This document shows, in pieces, positions 8,148 to 16,685 of a stretch of 32,044 nt of DNA (within the stretch, counting starts at the first letter, position 1; each line of letters starts with the position of its first letter). The translations under genes and the position numbers were made by a program. Below the pieces are notes generated by a model. It was not told where the DNA came from, did no database searches, and worked only from the letters and a program-made list of their open reading frames with translations. Source of the DNA: Halobacteriales archaeon SW_9_67_24 (GTDB lineage: Archaea; Halobacteriota; Halobacteria; Halobacteriales; Halococcaceae); the NCBI GenBank assembly GCA_003022685.1, contig PXSV01000080.1:1-32044 (forward strand). The letters are read 5' to 3'.

Positions 8148-9659
8148 CTATTCGGCGTCGGTCGCGTCGTCCGCGTCGTTCTCGCCGGGAAGATCGACGG
8201 TGAGGGTGTGGGTACCCGACTCGAAGGTTCGGGTTTCGCTGTCGGCGAACTCCTGGAACGCTTCGGTCTCGGGACTCCAGCCCGGGCCGACCTTCTCGTA
8301 GCTCGCGAGCGTCAGGGTGATCGACTCGCCCTCGGCGACGGCGAACGTCGTGGTCGCAGTACCGTTTGCGACCTCGATGGCCTGGCTTTCGATCCGATCG
8401 GCCAACAGGTGGTCGGTGGTGAACTCGCCGTCGGAACGTCGCGTGATCGGCTCGTCGGTGCTGCCGTGGGCGAAGCGGAGCAGTTGGTCGCTGGTGTAGG
8501 TGCCGTTCGGTCCGCGGAGGTCCTCGATCGGCTCGCCGGCCACGAGGTCCACCTGGTAGTACGTCACGCCCGCTTCCCCGAGGAAGCCGAGCGCGTCGCG
8601 TTCCGCGTCCGTGAGTCGACCGTCGCTCAGCGCGTCGCCGAGTGCTCGCAACTGCTCGTCGCTGAGGCCGCCGGCCGCGACGATGTCGGCAACCGATTCC
8701 CGCTGTTCGTCCGTCAGGTCGTCGCCGGCGAGCGCGTCCGTGATCGCAGTGACTTCCGCGTCGGTGAGATCGCTCGCGCCGAGCGCCGAACCGACGTTCT
8801 CGACCTCGTCCTCGGAGAGCCCGCTATCGGACAACGAGTCGGCGATGGCGGACTCGTTGAGCGTTCGCTCGCCCCCGTCGGTCGTGGTCGTCTCCGTCCC
8901 GGTTCCGGTCGTGGTGTCGGTGGTCCCCGTTTCCGTCTCGTTCGCAGTATCGGTCGTTTCCGTCTCAGATTCGGTCGTGGTGTCGGTGGTTTCCGTTTCG
9001 CTTGTCGTGCCGGTGGTCTCCGTTCCCGTCTCGGCCGTGGTCTCGCTCGGCGTCGTCGTGGTCTCCGTTTCGGTCGGCGTCTGTGTGGCGGTCGTGGTGT
9101 CGGTCGCGGTCGTGGCCGTCGTCTCGGCGGTCGTGGTTTGGCCGCCGACGGTGAGGGACGCCCCGTCGGTCCCGGTTACGTCGTACACGTCGCCCGCGGC
9201 GTCGCTGATCTCGGTTACGTCGAGCGAGAGACCGCTCGATCCTGCTTCGGAGCCCCGGACCGTGACCGTCGCGATCGTGACGCCGTCGGGGTCGTCGGAC
9301 AGTGCGTTCCCGAAGTAGATGGCGTCGAAGGCGACGCTGGAGCCGTCGTCGGCGATCGTGACGTTCCGGTTCGCTGGGTCGCCCGTGATCGCGAGATCGG
9401 TGATCGTGCCGACCGACGGATCGTCAAGCGCGACGGCTGCGTCGATCGTGCCGATCCCGTTGTCGGTGTTCTCGACGACGACTTCGTAGGTCGTCGTCCT
9501 GCCGGGGTCAACCTGCTGTTCGCTTGGCGAGAGCGAAACGGTGGTGCTGCCGGCCGCGCTGGCGGTGAACGTCACGGCCGAACCGGCCGAGACGAGCACG
9601 AGGGCGGCGAGTGCGAGGCTGAGAACCGATCGGCGTCGTGTGTCGAGGAGTTTCGTCAT
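8148..9659 (-). CDS. Secreted protein: cohesin-like N-terminal domain, Thr-rich linker, five 17-aa tandem repeats, C-terminal beta domain
   Basis: Signal peptide (SVLSLALAALVLVSAGSAVTFTASAAG), then TTVSLSPSEQQVDPGRTTTYEVVVENTDNGIGTIDAAVALDDPS...VTIATVTVRGSEAGSSGLSLDVTEISDAAGDVYDVTGTDGASLTV (cohesin-like pattern), then a T/E-rich linker. Confidence 0.75.
   Translation of the reverse strand: MTKLLDTRRRSVLSLALAALVLVSAGSAVTFTASAAGSTTVSLSPSEQQVDPGRTTTYEVVVENTDNGIGTIDAAVALDDPSVGTITDLAITGDPANRNVTIADDGSSVAFDAIYFGNALSDDPDGVTIATVTVRGSEAGSSGLSLDVTEISDAAGDVYDVTGTDGASLTVGGQTTTAETTATTATDTTTATQTPTETETTTTPSETTAETGTETTGTTSETETTDTTTESETETTDTANETETGTTDTTTGTGTETTTTDGGERTLNESAIADSLSDSGLSEDEVENVGSALGASDLTDAEVTAITDALAGDDLTDEQRESVADIVAAGGLSDEQLRALGDALSDGRLTDAERDALGFLGEAGVTYYQVDLVAGEPIEDLRGPNGTYTSDQLLRFAHGSTDEPITRRSDGEFTTDHLLADRIESQAIEVANGTATTTFAVAEGESITLTLASYEKVGPGWSPETEAFQEFADSETRTFESGTHTLTVDLPGENDADDATDAE
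8571..8825 (-). repeat. Five in-register 17-residue protein repeats (255 nt)
   Basis: SGLSEDEVENVGSALGA / SDLTDAEVTAITDALAG / DDLTDEQRESVADIVAA / GGLSDEQLRALGDALSD / GRLTDAERDALGFLGEA. Confidence 0.85.
8880..9140 (-). repeat. Low-complexity Thr/Glu linker coding repeat (degenerate ETTDTTT units)
   Basis: Translation TTTAETTATTATDTTTATQTPTETETTTTPSETTAETGTETTGTTSETETTDTTTESETETTDTANETETGTTDTTTGTGTETTTTDGG. Confidence 0.8.
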
Positions 9660-9677
9660 GATGGCGTTGGGTTTCGA

Positions 9678-12173
9678 TCAGTTGGTGTTCGACCACTCGG
9701 CGTAGAGCGCCTGGGCGTCGGCCTGGGTTACGCTACTGTCGCCGTTGAAGTCGAACGCGTCGACGTTGTTCTGGACTACTGCACTATCGAGGTTGTCGTA
9801 GAGCGCCTGGGCGTCGGCTTCGGTCAGGCTGCCGTCGCCGTCGCCGTCCTCGTACAGCCCATCGTCATCGACGTCCGAGGGCGGGTTCTCGGCGTCGCCG
9901 GTCGGCTCGATGCCGGTGTCGGTTCCGTTTTCGACCACGGTTTCATCGGGCTGGTTCACGTCGCCGTCCTCGCGCGTGGTGTCCTCGCCGACGACCGCGT
10001 TGGCGTCGACCGATCCCCCGACCGCGTTGGTCGAGGCGTTCGCCTGTGGCTCGAATCGCACCGAGACGACCGTCGTGTTGTTCGTCAGGCCGACGTTCTG
10101 CGCGTCGGTCTCGACGCCCTCGGCGTCGTAAAAGTTGAACCCGCTTGTGTCGCCGATCTCCGAGAGGCTCTCGTCGAACGCGAACAGGAGTTCGTTCTCG
10201 CTCCCCGACGTCACCGACACGAGGCCGGGGTTCGCCGAGTTGCCACCGTTCGAGACGTCGGCGGCTTGCTTCGGGTTGGTCGGCGGACTCTGGGTGTCGA
10301 CTTTCGCGACCGTCCCGCTATCGACGAACCCGCGAGCGACGACCGACTCGTTCACCTTCTCGTCGAACGCGACCGTGACCGTTTCGGTGCCATCGCCCGC
10401 GACGACCTCACCCTGGCCGTCGAACAGCTGGTTCTCGAAGTTCCGGCTGTCGACCGGCACGAGCTGGAAGTTGCCCGCGTCCCCGACCAGATCGACCGGC
10501 TGATCGAAGGTGAAGTTGACGAACGTCTGCTGGCCGCCCTGTGAGGCGAGGTTGCCGGTACAGAATCCGCTGATCGCGCCGAGGTCGGGCGCGGCGGTCG
10601 GTCCGGAGTCGTTCGCCACCGTGGCGTTTCCGCACTCGACCGTTCGATCGCCGGTGAGTTCGGCCTCGTCGGGCTGGTTCACGTCGCCGTCCGCACGGCC
10701 GGTGTCCGCGCCGACGACCGCGTTCGCGTCGACCGATCCTCCGACCGCCTCGCTCACCGGCGAGTTGTCCGGCTCGAACGCCACCGAGAGCACCGTCGGA
10801 TCGTCGGTCATGGCGACCTCCTGGGCGGCCGTCTCGGTGCCGGTCGCGTCGTAGTATCGGAACCCGCTCGTGTCGCCGATTTCGGAGACGTTCTCGTCGA
10901 ACTCGAACAGGAGCGCGTTGTCCGGCGCGTCGCTCTCGGTGACGCTCACGAGGTCGGGGTTGGCGGTGTTGCCGTCGTTGTTGAGATCGACCGCCTGTTT
11001 GGGGTTGAGCGTTTCGTCGCCCTCGCCCGCCGTCTGGACGGTGTTCGGGTCGACGAACCCGCGAGCGATCGTGTCGGGATCGATCCGGCCGTCGAAGGGG
11101 ACCGTGAGCGAGGTGGTTTGGTTCGTCTCGCCCACGATCTCGTTGTTGCCGTCGAACGTGCCGTTGCCGTCGATCGGGATCAGCTGGAAGTTGCCCGCAC
11201 CGCCCTGGAGGTTCACCTCCTCGTCGAAGTCGAACTCCACGAGCGTCTGGCAGTTCTGCCCCTCGGGGTTCTGCCGGTAGGTGACGTTGTCGATGTCCAC
11301 GAGGTCGGGGGCCTGCGTCGGGCCGCCGGCCTCACCACCGTCACCGTTGTCCGCAGTGCCGTTCCCGCCGCACTTGCTGAAGGTGGGCCCCGACTCGCCG
11401 ACCGTCTGCACCCCGTCGAGGGAGTTCGTTCGATTACCGTCGCTCGCGTTCGAGACCGTCCCCTCGGTGACCGACGCCCCGACGGCTTGCGAGGCGTTGA
11501 GGCCGTCGAACGTGACCTTCACGAGCGTCGGTTTCGCGAGCGATCCCGTTGCCACGTTGCCGGTTCTCAGTGTCGTGTTCGTGTAGTACGCCTGGAACCC
11601 GCTGTCACTGTTGACCGTGACGGGGTCGTCGAACACATAGATCAGCGCGTCGCCGGTCTCGTTCTTCGTGACGCTCACCAAATCAGGGTCGTCGGAGTTG
11701 CCGTCGTTCGAGACGGCGGCCGCCTGCAGCGGGTTGTTCGTCTCGTCGCCCTCGCCCGTCACGCGGACCGTGTTCGCCTTGACGACGCCGCGAGCGATGT
11801 CGCTCCGGGTTACCGGCTCGTCGAACGCGACCGTGATCGTCTTCGTTCCCTCCCCCGCGGTGACGTTCACGCCACCGATATCCGTGCCACCGTCGGTCGG
11901 AACGAGCTTGAAGTTCCCGCCCGAACTCACGAGCGTCGCGTTCTCGTCGAACGTGAAGTCGACGAGCACCGCGCCTTCGCTGCTCAAATCGTTCTCCCGG
12001 AAATTATCGACCGACTGGAGGTCAGCCGCTTGCGTCGGGCCGCTCGCCTGGCCGGCGACTCCGCCGGCGAGCGCGCCCAGCCCGACGACGGCCGAACCGA
12101 TCACCACCGTCACGAGAACGATTCCTGTCAGGTATTTCGCCTTCCGATCGAGTTGCATTTCATATCCGAACAC
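9678..12173 (-). CDS. Secreted repeat protein with C-terminal dockerin type I-like domain
   Basis: N-terminal signal/TM (KAKYLTGIVLVTVVIGSAVVGLGALAGGVAGQA), three repeats of about 230 aa, and the C-terminal pair EDGDGDGSLTEADAQALYDNL / FDFNGDSSVTQADAQALYAEW (dockerin Ca-binding duplicated loops). Confidence 0.82.
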   Translation of the reverse strand: MFGYEMQLDRKAKYLTGIVLVTVVIGSAVVGLGALAGGVAGQASGPTQAADLQSVDNFRENDLSSEGAVLVDFTFDENATLVSSGGNFKLVPTDGGTDIGGVNVTAGEGTKTITVAFDEPVTRSDIARGVVKANTVRVTGEGDETNNPLQAAAVSNDGNSDDPDLVSVTKNETGDALIYVFDDPVTVNSDSGFQAYYTNTTLRTGNVATGSLAKPTLVKVTFDGLNASQAVGASVTEGTVSNASDGNRTNSLDGVQTVGESGPTFSKCGGNGTADNGDGGEAGGPTQAPDLVDIDNVTYRQNPEGQNCQTLVEFDFDEEVNLQGGAGNFQLIPIDGNGTFDGNNEIVGETNQTTSLTVPFDGRIDPDTIARGFVDPNTVQTAGEGDETLNPKQAVDLNNDGNTANPDLVSVTESDAPDNALLFEFDENVSEIGDTSGFRYYDATGTETAAQEVAMTDDPTVLSVAFEPDNSPVSEAVGGSVDANAVVGADTGRADGDVNQPDEAELTGDRTVECGNATVANDSGPTAAPDLGAISGFCTGNLASQGGQQTFVNFTFDQPVDLVGDAGNFQLVPVDSRNFENQLFDGQGEVVAGDGTETVTVAFDEKVNESVVARGFVDSGTVAKVDTQSPPTNPKQAADVSNGGNSANPGLVSVTSGSENELLFAFDESLSEIGDTSGFNFYDAEGVETDAQNVGLTNNTTVVSVRFEPQANASTNAVGGSVDANAVVGEDTTREDGDVNQPDETVVENGTDTGIEPTGDAENPPSDVDDDGLYEDGDGDGSLTEADAQALYDNLDSAVVQNNVDAFDFNGDSSVTQADAQALYAEWSNTN
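9915..12040 (-). repeat. Three tandem protein repeats of about 230-240 aa within the dockerin protein
   Basis: Each begins GPT(Q/A)A(A/P)DL and shares GNF(K/Q)L(V/I)P, (I/V)ARG(V/F)V, A(A/V)(A/D)(V/L)(S/N)N(D/G)GN, LVSVT motifs. Approximate boundaries 12040-11340, 11326-10625, 10606-9915. Confidence 0.8.
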
Positions 12174-12341
12174 GCGTAACTGGTCTATACCTTGTGCTTG
12201 CCATGGACATCGTGCGCCGTCGGTTCGTCGTGTGCCCGAACGATGGATGGCCGCAGTCGTCGACTCGGCGAGTCGAAACGCACCGTCGGTCGGTTCGCTT
12301 CGAGTCCATGGGTGTCCCGGGCCACGAGTCTCGGACTGGAA

Positions 12342-13046
12342 CTACCACTCCACCTCGACGGCGACCTCGTTCGTCCGGAGGAAGGGAGGGGTGCCAGGAG
12401 CGTCGTAGCCGAGGCTGAACGGTTCGCCGATCGGCGTGGCGTCGGATCCGGCGAGCGTTTCGAGGAGCTTCGACTGTTGGCGGCTCGTCCGCCGGGCGGT
12501 CGCCCACCACGAGAAGCGCCGCGCCGCGACCGACCGCGGCGGTTCGACGACGAGCGAGACTGCTGGATCGGTCGGCCGTGGGGCCGTGTTCGGGGTGTAG
12601 GCCCCGGGGAGATAGAACCCCATCCGTACCCCGTCGCCGCCGTCGTCGCCGTCGTCGGTGCGAACCGGTGACGTCATCGGCACCGACTCGCCCTCCGCCT
12701 CACGCTCCGGTTCGGTGCGGACCGGCGACGTCATGTCGATCGATTCGCCGTCGGCCTCCCCGTCGGTGCGGGCGGGCGCGGTCATCGTCACCTCCGAGCG
12801 CGACTCGTTCGCGCCCTGGAGGTACTCGAACAGTCGGCCGAACGCCTCCCGGTTCGAGGACCCCGTCGTTTCGACCCGGACGAGTTCGGGATACCGTCGG
12901 ATCTCCGTGCGGTCGTCGAGGGTTCGCTCGACGGTGTAGTCGACGCTTTCGGTCGATCGCGACGCGAGCAGGCTGTACCCGCTCCACAGAGCCACCGCAC
13001 CGCCGACGGCGGCCGCGCCGACGAGTCCGAGACGTGTTCGGTTCAT
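12342..13046 (-). CDS. SOUL family heme-binding protein with N-terminal membrane anchor
   Basis: MNRTRLGLVGAAAVGGAVALWSGYSLLA...YTVERTLDDRTEIRRYPELVRVETTG...VTMTAPART...MTSPVRT...GFYLP: SOUL signature. ATG overlaps the upstream stop (ATGA). Confidence 0.82.
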   Translation of the reverse strand: MNRTRLGLVGAAAVGGAVALWSGYSLLASRSTESVDYTVERTLDDRTEIRRYPELVRVETTGSSNREAFGRLFEYLQGANESRSEVTMTAPARTDGEADGESIDMTSPVRTEPEREAEGESVPMTSPVRTDDGDDGGDGVRMGFYLPGAYTPNTAPRPTDPAVSLVVEPPRSVAARRFSWWATARRTSRQQSKLLETLAGSDATPIGEPFSLGYDAPGTPPFLRTNEVAVEVEW

Positions 13047-14014
13047 GTTCGTCCGAAGGAGGGGGTCCCGAGTTCGGCGGTGCAGTGGGTCGCGAACGTT
13101 TCGGCCGACCCATGATGGGTGTAGACCACCTCCGGGTCGACCGCTTCGACCACGGCTTCGAGTTCGGTGAAATCGCAGTGATCCGAGAGCGGGAAGGTCA
13201 CGTCGTAATCGCCGCGGTACTTGAAGCTCGATTCCACTGCCCACCCCGAAAACCCCGCCTTCGTCGCGCCCGTTGCCTCCACGATCCGATCGACAAAGGC
13301 GAGGTTGTTGGTCTGACTTGGCAGCACGAGCGCGTCACCGGCTTCGAGATCGACGTCGGGCGAGGAGCGCTCGGCCCCGAACGCGACATCGAACGCCACC
13401 TCGATCGGTTCGTTGATCCGTGCGATGGCGTCGGAGACGAACAGCCGCGAGCGTCCCGAGCGCGCGACCAGGCGCTGGAGCTTCTGGGCGCGTCCGAGCG
13501 AGTAGCCGAACAGGAGCACCGGCCGGTCGGTCGTGTCGTCGAGCCAGTCGACGATCTCGCGTTCGAGGGCGTTCTGGGGCGGGAGGACGAACTCGGGGCT
13601 TCCGTAGGTGGTTTCGGTGATCAACACGTCGGCATCGGGCGGTTCGAATCCCGAGAGGTAGCACCGATCCCGCGTCGAGACGTCGCCGGTGTAGAGATAG
13701 GTGCGCCCGGCCGCCTCGTCCTCGATCAGCGCGGCCCGCGAGCCGGCGACGTGGCCGGCGTTCACGAGATCGACCGCCGGATGGGTCGTTCGATTCAGTT
13801 CACCGTAGTCCGCTTCGTCCCGACGGGTCCGGGCGAGCGCGGCGGTCGTCTCCGAACAGACCAGTTTGGAGGGGGCCTCGCGATAGAGGTGGTCGCCATG
13901 GGCGTGACTCAGTACGTTGATGTCGCCGGCCGGCTGCGTGGCGTCGGCGACCACCGTCTCGCCCGTCGCGAGGTCGATCCGGAGGCCGTCGCTGAGCCGG
14001 ACGCGCTCGGTCAC
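13043..14014 (-). CDS. MBL-fold (beta-CASP-like) mRNA 3'-end-processing/ligase-associated exonuclease family protein
   Basis: INVLSHAHGDHLYREAPSKLVCSETT...GHVAGSRAALIEDEAAGRTYLYTGDVSTRDRCYL...ETTYGSPEFVLP...PLSDHCDFTEL; HxHxDH motif; adjacent to ligase. Confidence 0.8.
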   Translation of the reverse strand: MTERVRLSDGLRIDLATGETVVADATQPAGDINVLSHAHGDHLYREAPSKLVCSETTAALARTRRDEADYGELNRTTHPAVDLVNAGHVAGSRAALIEDEAAGRTYLYTGDVSTRDRCYLSGFEPPDADVLITETTYGSPEFVLPPQNALEREIVDWLDDTTDRPVLLFGYSLGRAQKLQRLVARSGRSRLFVSDAIARINEPIEVAFDVAFGAERSSPDVDLEAGDALVLPSQTNNLAFVDRIVEATGATKAGFSGWAVESSFKYRGDYDVTFPLSDHCDFTELEAVVEAVDPEVVYTHHGSAETFATHCTAELGTPSFGRT

Positions 14015-14063
14015 CGTGCCGGCCCCCGAATCATGCGGCGGATCGGATCGACAGTGTGGTCGG

Positions 14064-15866
14064 TCATTGCTGGTCGTGGAGGGTACTCACGCGATCGAGC
14101 GTGTCGGCGTCGGTCGGTCGGAGGTCGTCGCGAACCCGGACGAACCGCGGGAAGCGGAGCGCGAACCCCGAGTCGTACTCCGGCGAGGGCTGGATCTCCT
14201 CGTACTCGATTTCGAGTACGACCTCGGGCTGGAGTTCGAGCTGTCGGCCATCGCGTTCGGTGACGAGCGGTTCGAGCCGCGCGGTCAGGTCGCGGAGTTC
14301 CTCGTCGGTGTACCCCGTAGCGAGCCGGCCGACCTCGCGGAGATCGCCGGACTCGGCGTCCCGGCACGCCAGAAAGAGTCGGCCGAGGAACTCGCTCCGG
14401 CGACCCTCGCTCCACTGCGCCCGCGTCACCACGAGGTCGAGCGGCTCCATCGTCGGCTTCACCTTCATCATGTAGCCGACGCGCCGGCCCGGCTGGTAGC
14501 TCGCGGCCGCGTTCTTGAGCATCACGCCCTCGTGGCCGGCGTCGAGCGCCGCCGCGTAGAACGCACGATCCGCCTCGGCGGCGACAGTCTCGCCTGCATC
14601 GTCCTTCGCCCGGCCGCTCGCCGTGTCGTCACCGCGTCCGTCGTCACCGCTTTCCCCGCCGTCGGCCGTCGATTCGGCGGCCTGGTGTGTCGCCAGTTCG
14701 ATCGCGCCCGGTTCGGGTGCGAGAATCCTTTCGAGCGCGGTGAGACGTTCGCGGAGCGAGGCGTCGAGCAGCGATTCGTTGTCGCGGTAGAGACAGTCGA
14801 AGAGGTGAACCGTGACCGGGATTTCCGCCGCCGTCTCCTCGACGTCGTACTTGCGCTTGATGCGCTTCGAGAGGGTCTGGAAGGGGAGCACCTCGCCCGT
14901 ATCGGGGTCGTAGCCCACGATCTCGCCCTCGACGATGCACTCGGTCGCGTCGACTCCCTCGCGGACCGCCGCCACCACGTCGGGGAACTGCGCGGTGACG
15001 TCTTCGAGCCGGCGGGTGAAAACCCGAATCTCGTTGCCCTGCTTGTGGATCTGCGTGCGGACCCCGTCAAACTTGTGTTCGAGTCGGACGGCCGCGCCCT
15101 CGTCGGCCACCTCGTCGATTCCCTCGGGGAGTCCCTCCGCTTTCTGTGCCAGCATGACCTCGACCGGTCGAAAGAGTTCGACGTCGAGTTCGGCGAGGCC
15201 GTCGACGCCGTCGCGTTTCGCGGTTCGAGCGACGGTCCGGTAGTCGTTCGTCACCTGGTACGCGCGCTCGACCGCTTCGATCGCCGCGTCGCTGCCGTCG
15301 AGAAAGGCGTCGGCGATCGCGTCGCGAACGGTACCGTCACCGATCCCGACCCGGAGATGGCCCAACACCGTGCGGACGACGTACCGTGCCTCCGAGGCAT
15401 CGGCGTCGTTCAGGAGTCCGGCGACCGCCTCGATCCGGCGCTCCTGGCTGCCCTCGCCCTCGTAGGTCGCCAGTTCCTGGAGCGTGTCGTGGACGGTGCG
15501 AACGTCGAGTCGGGTCGTAACCAGGGTCCGCTGTTTCCGGTTCGCGACCGCCTCGGCAGCGGCGTCGCCGAGATCGCCCGTATCGCGCCACGTGGCCTCG
15601 ATCGCGTCCTCGTCGACGCCGGTCGCGGTCGCGATTGCCTCCGTCGTGAGCCGTGAGGAGATCCCGAGCTCCTCGGCCTCCCACGCCGCGAACGGCGTCC
15701 CACGGAGGAGTTTGACGAGAATCGGGAGCTGCGCTTCGTCGGCGTCCGCGAGCGCCTCGGCGAGGATCGCGGTCTTCTCGAGGTTCGACGACGTGGCTTC
15801 GAGGCGCTCGTAGACGTCGACCAGCGCGGCGTACTCCATCACCGTCGATAGCGGGTCGACCCGCAA
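14064..15866 (-). CDS. ligA: ATP-dependent DNA ligase
   Basis: LEHKFDGVRTQIHKQGNEIRVFTRRLEDVT (KxDGxR-type nucleotidyltransferase motif I), EGEIVGYD, EGVMLKNAAASYQPGRRVGYMMKVKP; 600 aa. Confidence 0.9.
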   Translation of the reverse strand: MRVDPLSTVMEYAALVDVYERLEATSSNLEKTAILAEALADADEAQLPILVKLLRGTPFAAWEAEELGISSRLTTEAIATATGVDEDAIEATWRDTGDLGDAAAEAVANRKQRTLVTTRLDVRTVHDTLQELATYEGEGSQERRIEAVAGLLNDADASEARYVVRTVLGHLRVGIGDGTVRDAIADAFLDGSDAAIEAVERAYQVTNDYRTVARTAKRDGVDGLAELDVELFRPVEVMLAQKAEGLPEGIDEVADEGAAVRLEHKFDGVRTQIHKQGNEIRVFTRRLEDVTAQFPDVVAAVREGVDATECIVEGEIVGYDPDTGEVLPFQTLSKRIKRKYDVEETAAEIPVTVHLFDCLYRDNESLLDASLRERLTALERILAPEPGAIELATHQAAESTADGGESGDDGRGDDTASGRAKDDAGETVAAEADRAFYAAALDAGHEGVMLKNAAASYQPGRRVGYMMKVKPTMEPLDLVVTRAQWSEGRRSEFLGRLFLACRDAESGDLREVGRLATGYTDEELRDLTARLEPLVTERDGRQLELQPEVVLEIEYEEIQPSPEYDSGFALRFPRFVRVRDDLRPTDADTLDRVSTLHDQQ

Positions 15867-16060
15867 AAGCCCCGCTGCTCCGGCGCGACTGGCTCCTTTC
15901 CCGACAGTCGGCCTTCGGAACCGGAGCGGATCCCGTGAACGTGAACCGAAACGGGGTTTCGAGCCGTTTGAACGGCGAATGCAGGCGTCTCACGATTACT
16001 GACTCTACTTTCAGTGCGGTGTAAACGCCCGCTTATGCCGGCAGATCGGCAAGCAAGGGT

Positions 16061-16558
16061 ATGGCAACGACAGCGGCACTGGGGACCGTCCCCGATGGCG
16101 AGGCCGGAATGGGCGTCGAGGAAGCGGACCTCACTGTTGAACAACGACCGGAGTCGATCCACTCAATGAGCACATCGTACAACGAAGCACTCGCGACGCG
16201 ACCGTTCAAGCACCGCATCGACAAACGCGACCGGCGGGCGGTCGGCGAACGGCTGACCGTTCTCGAATACGCTCCCGACATCTATCAGGTGTACAGCGAG
16301 GCGGGCGAGGAGTACCTCGTCGAGACCCGTGCGCCGTCGTGTACCTGTCCGGACTTCCGGTATCGCGAGGCCGACTGCAAGCACATCCGGCGCGCGAGGA
16401 TCGAGGCGGGCGAGTACGACCTCGACGGACTCGCGACGGAGATCGACGACGCCATCGACACCCTCGACAACCGTCTCGCGAACCTCGCGGCACAGCGGTC
16501 CGAGCTCGTCGGCTTCCGGCGCGAGGTCGATCGGCTTCGCGACGGGACGGACGAGTAA
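16061..16558 (+). CDS. SWIM zinc finger domain protein
   Basis: SCTCPDFRYREADCKHIRRARI = CxCx(n)CxH SWIM motif; short haloarchaeal-type protein. Confidence 0.78.
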   Translation: MATTAALGTVPDGEAGMGVEEADLTVEQRPESIHSMSTSYNEALATRPFKHRIDKRDRRAVGERLTVLEYAPDIYQVYSEAGEEYLVETRAPSCTCPDFRYREADCKHIRRARIEAGEYDLDGLATEIDDAIDTLDNRLANLAAQRSELVGFRREVDRLRDGTDE

Positions 16559-16685
16559 GCGAGGGAACCGAACACGGCTCGTGGCCCACCGGTTTCGGTG
16601 GGGGATCCCCCTCGTGCGTTCGTGCGAAAATTCCCCGCCGACAGTACACTTACGTACCCTGGCGTACAGCTTCCGGGTAGAGTTC

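Noticed and set aside
8880-9140. CRISPR-like or regulatory tandem repeat
   Set aside because: Degenerate repeat is explained by a Thr/Glu-rich protein linker; no fixed repeat/spacer pattern.
8208-10544. 778-aa plus-strand ORF opposite the cohesin/dockerin genes
   Set aside because: Mirror ORF from high GC3 and repetitive Thr/Asp/Gly codons on the minus strand; Arg/Val-rich translation with no recognisable domain; the opposite strand has clear signal peptides and domains.
16329-16685. N-terminal extension of the PhaB-like ORF
   Set aside because: It overlaps the SWIM zinc-finger gene out of frame and has Arg/Ser-rich nonsense composition; the true start is ATG at 16686.
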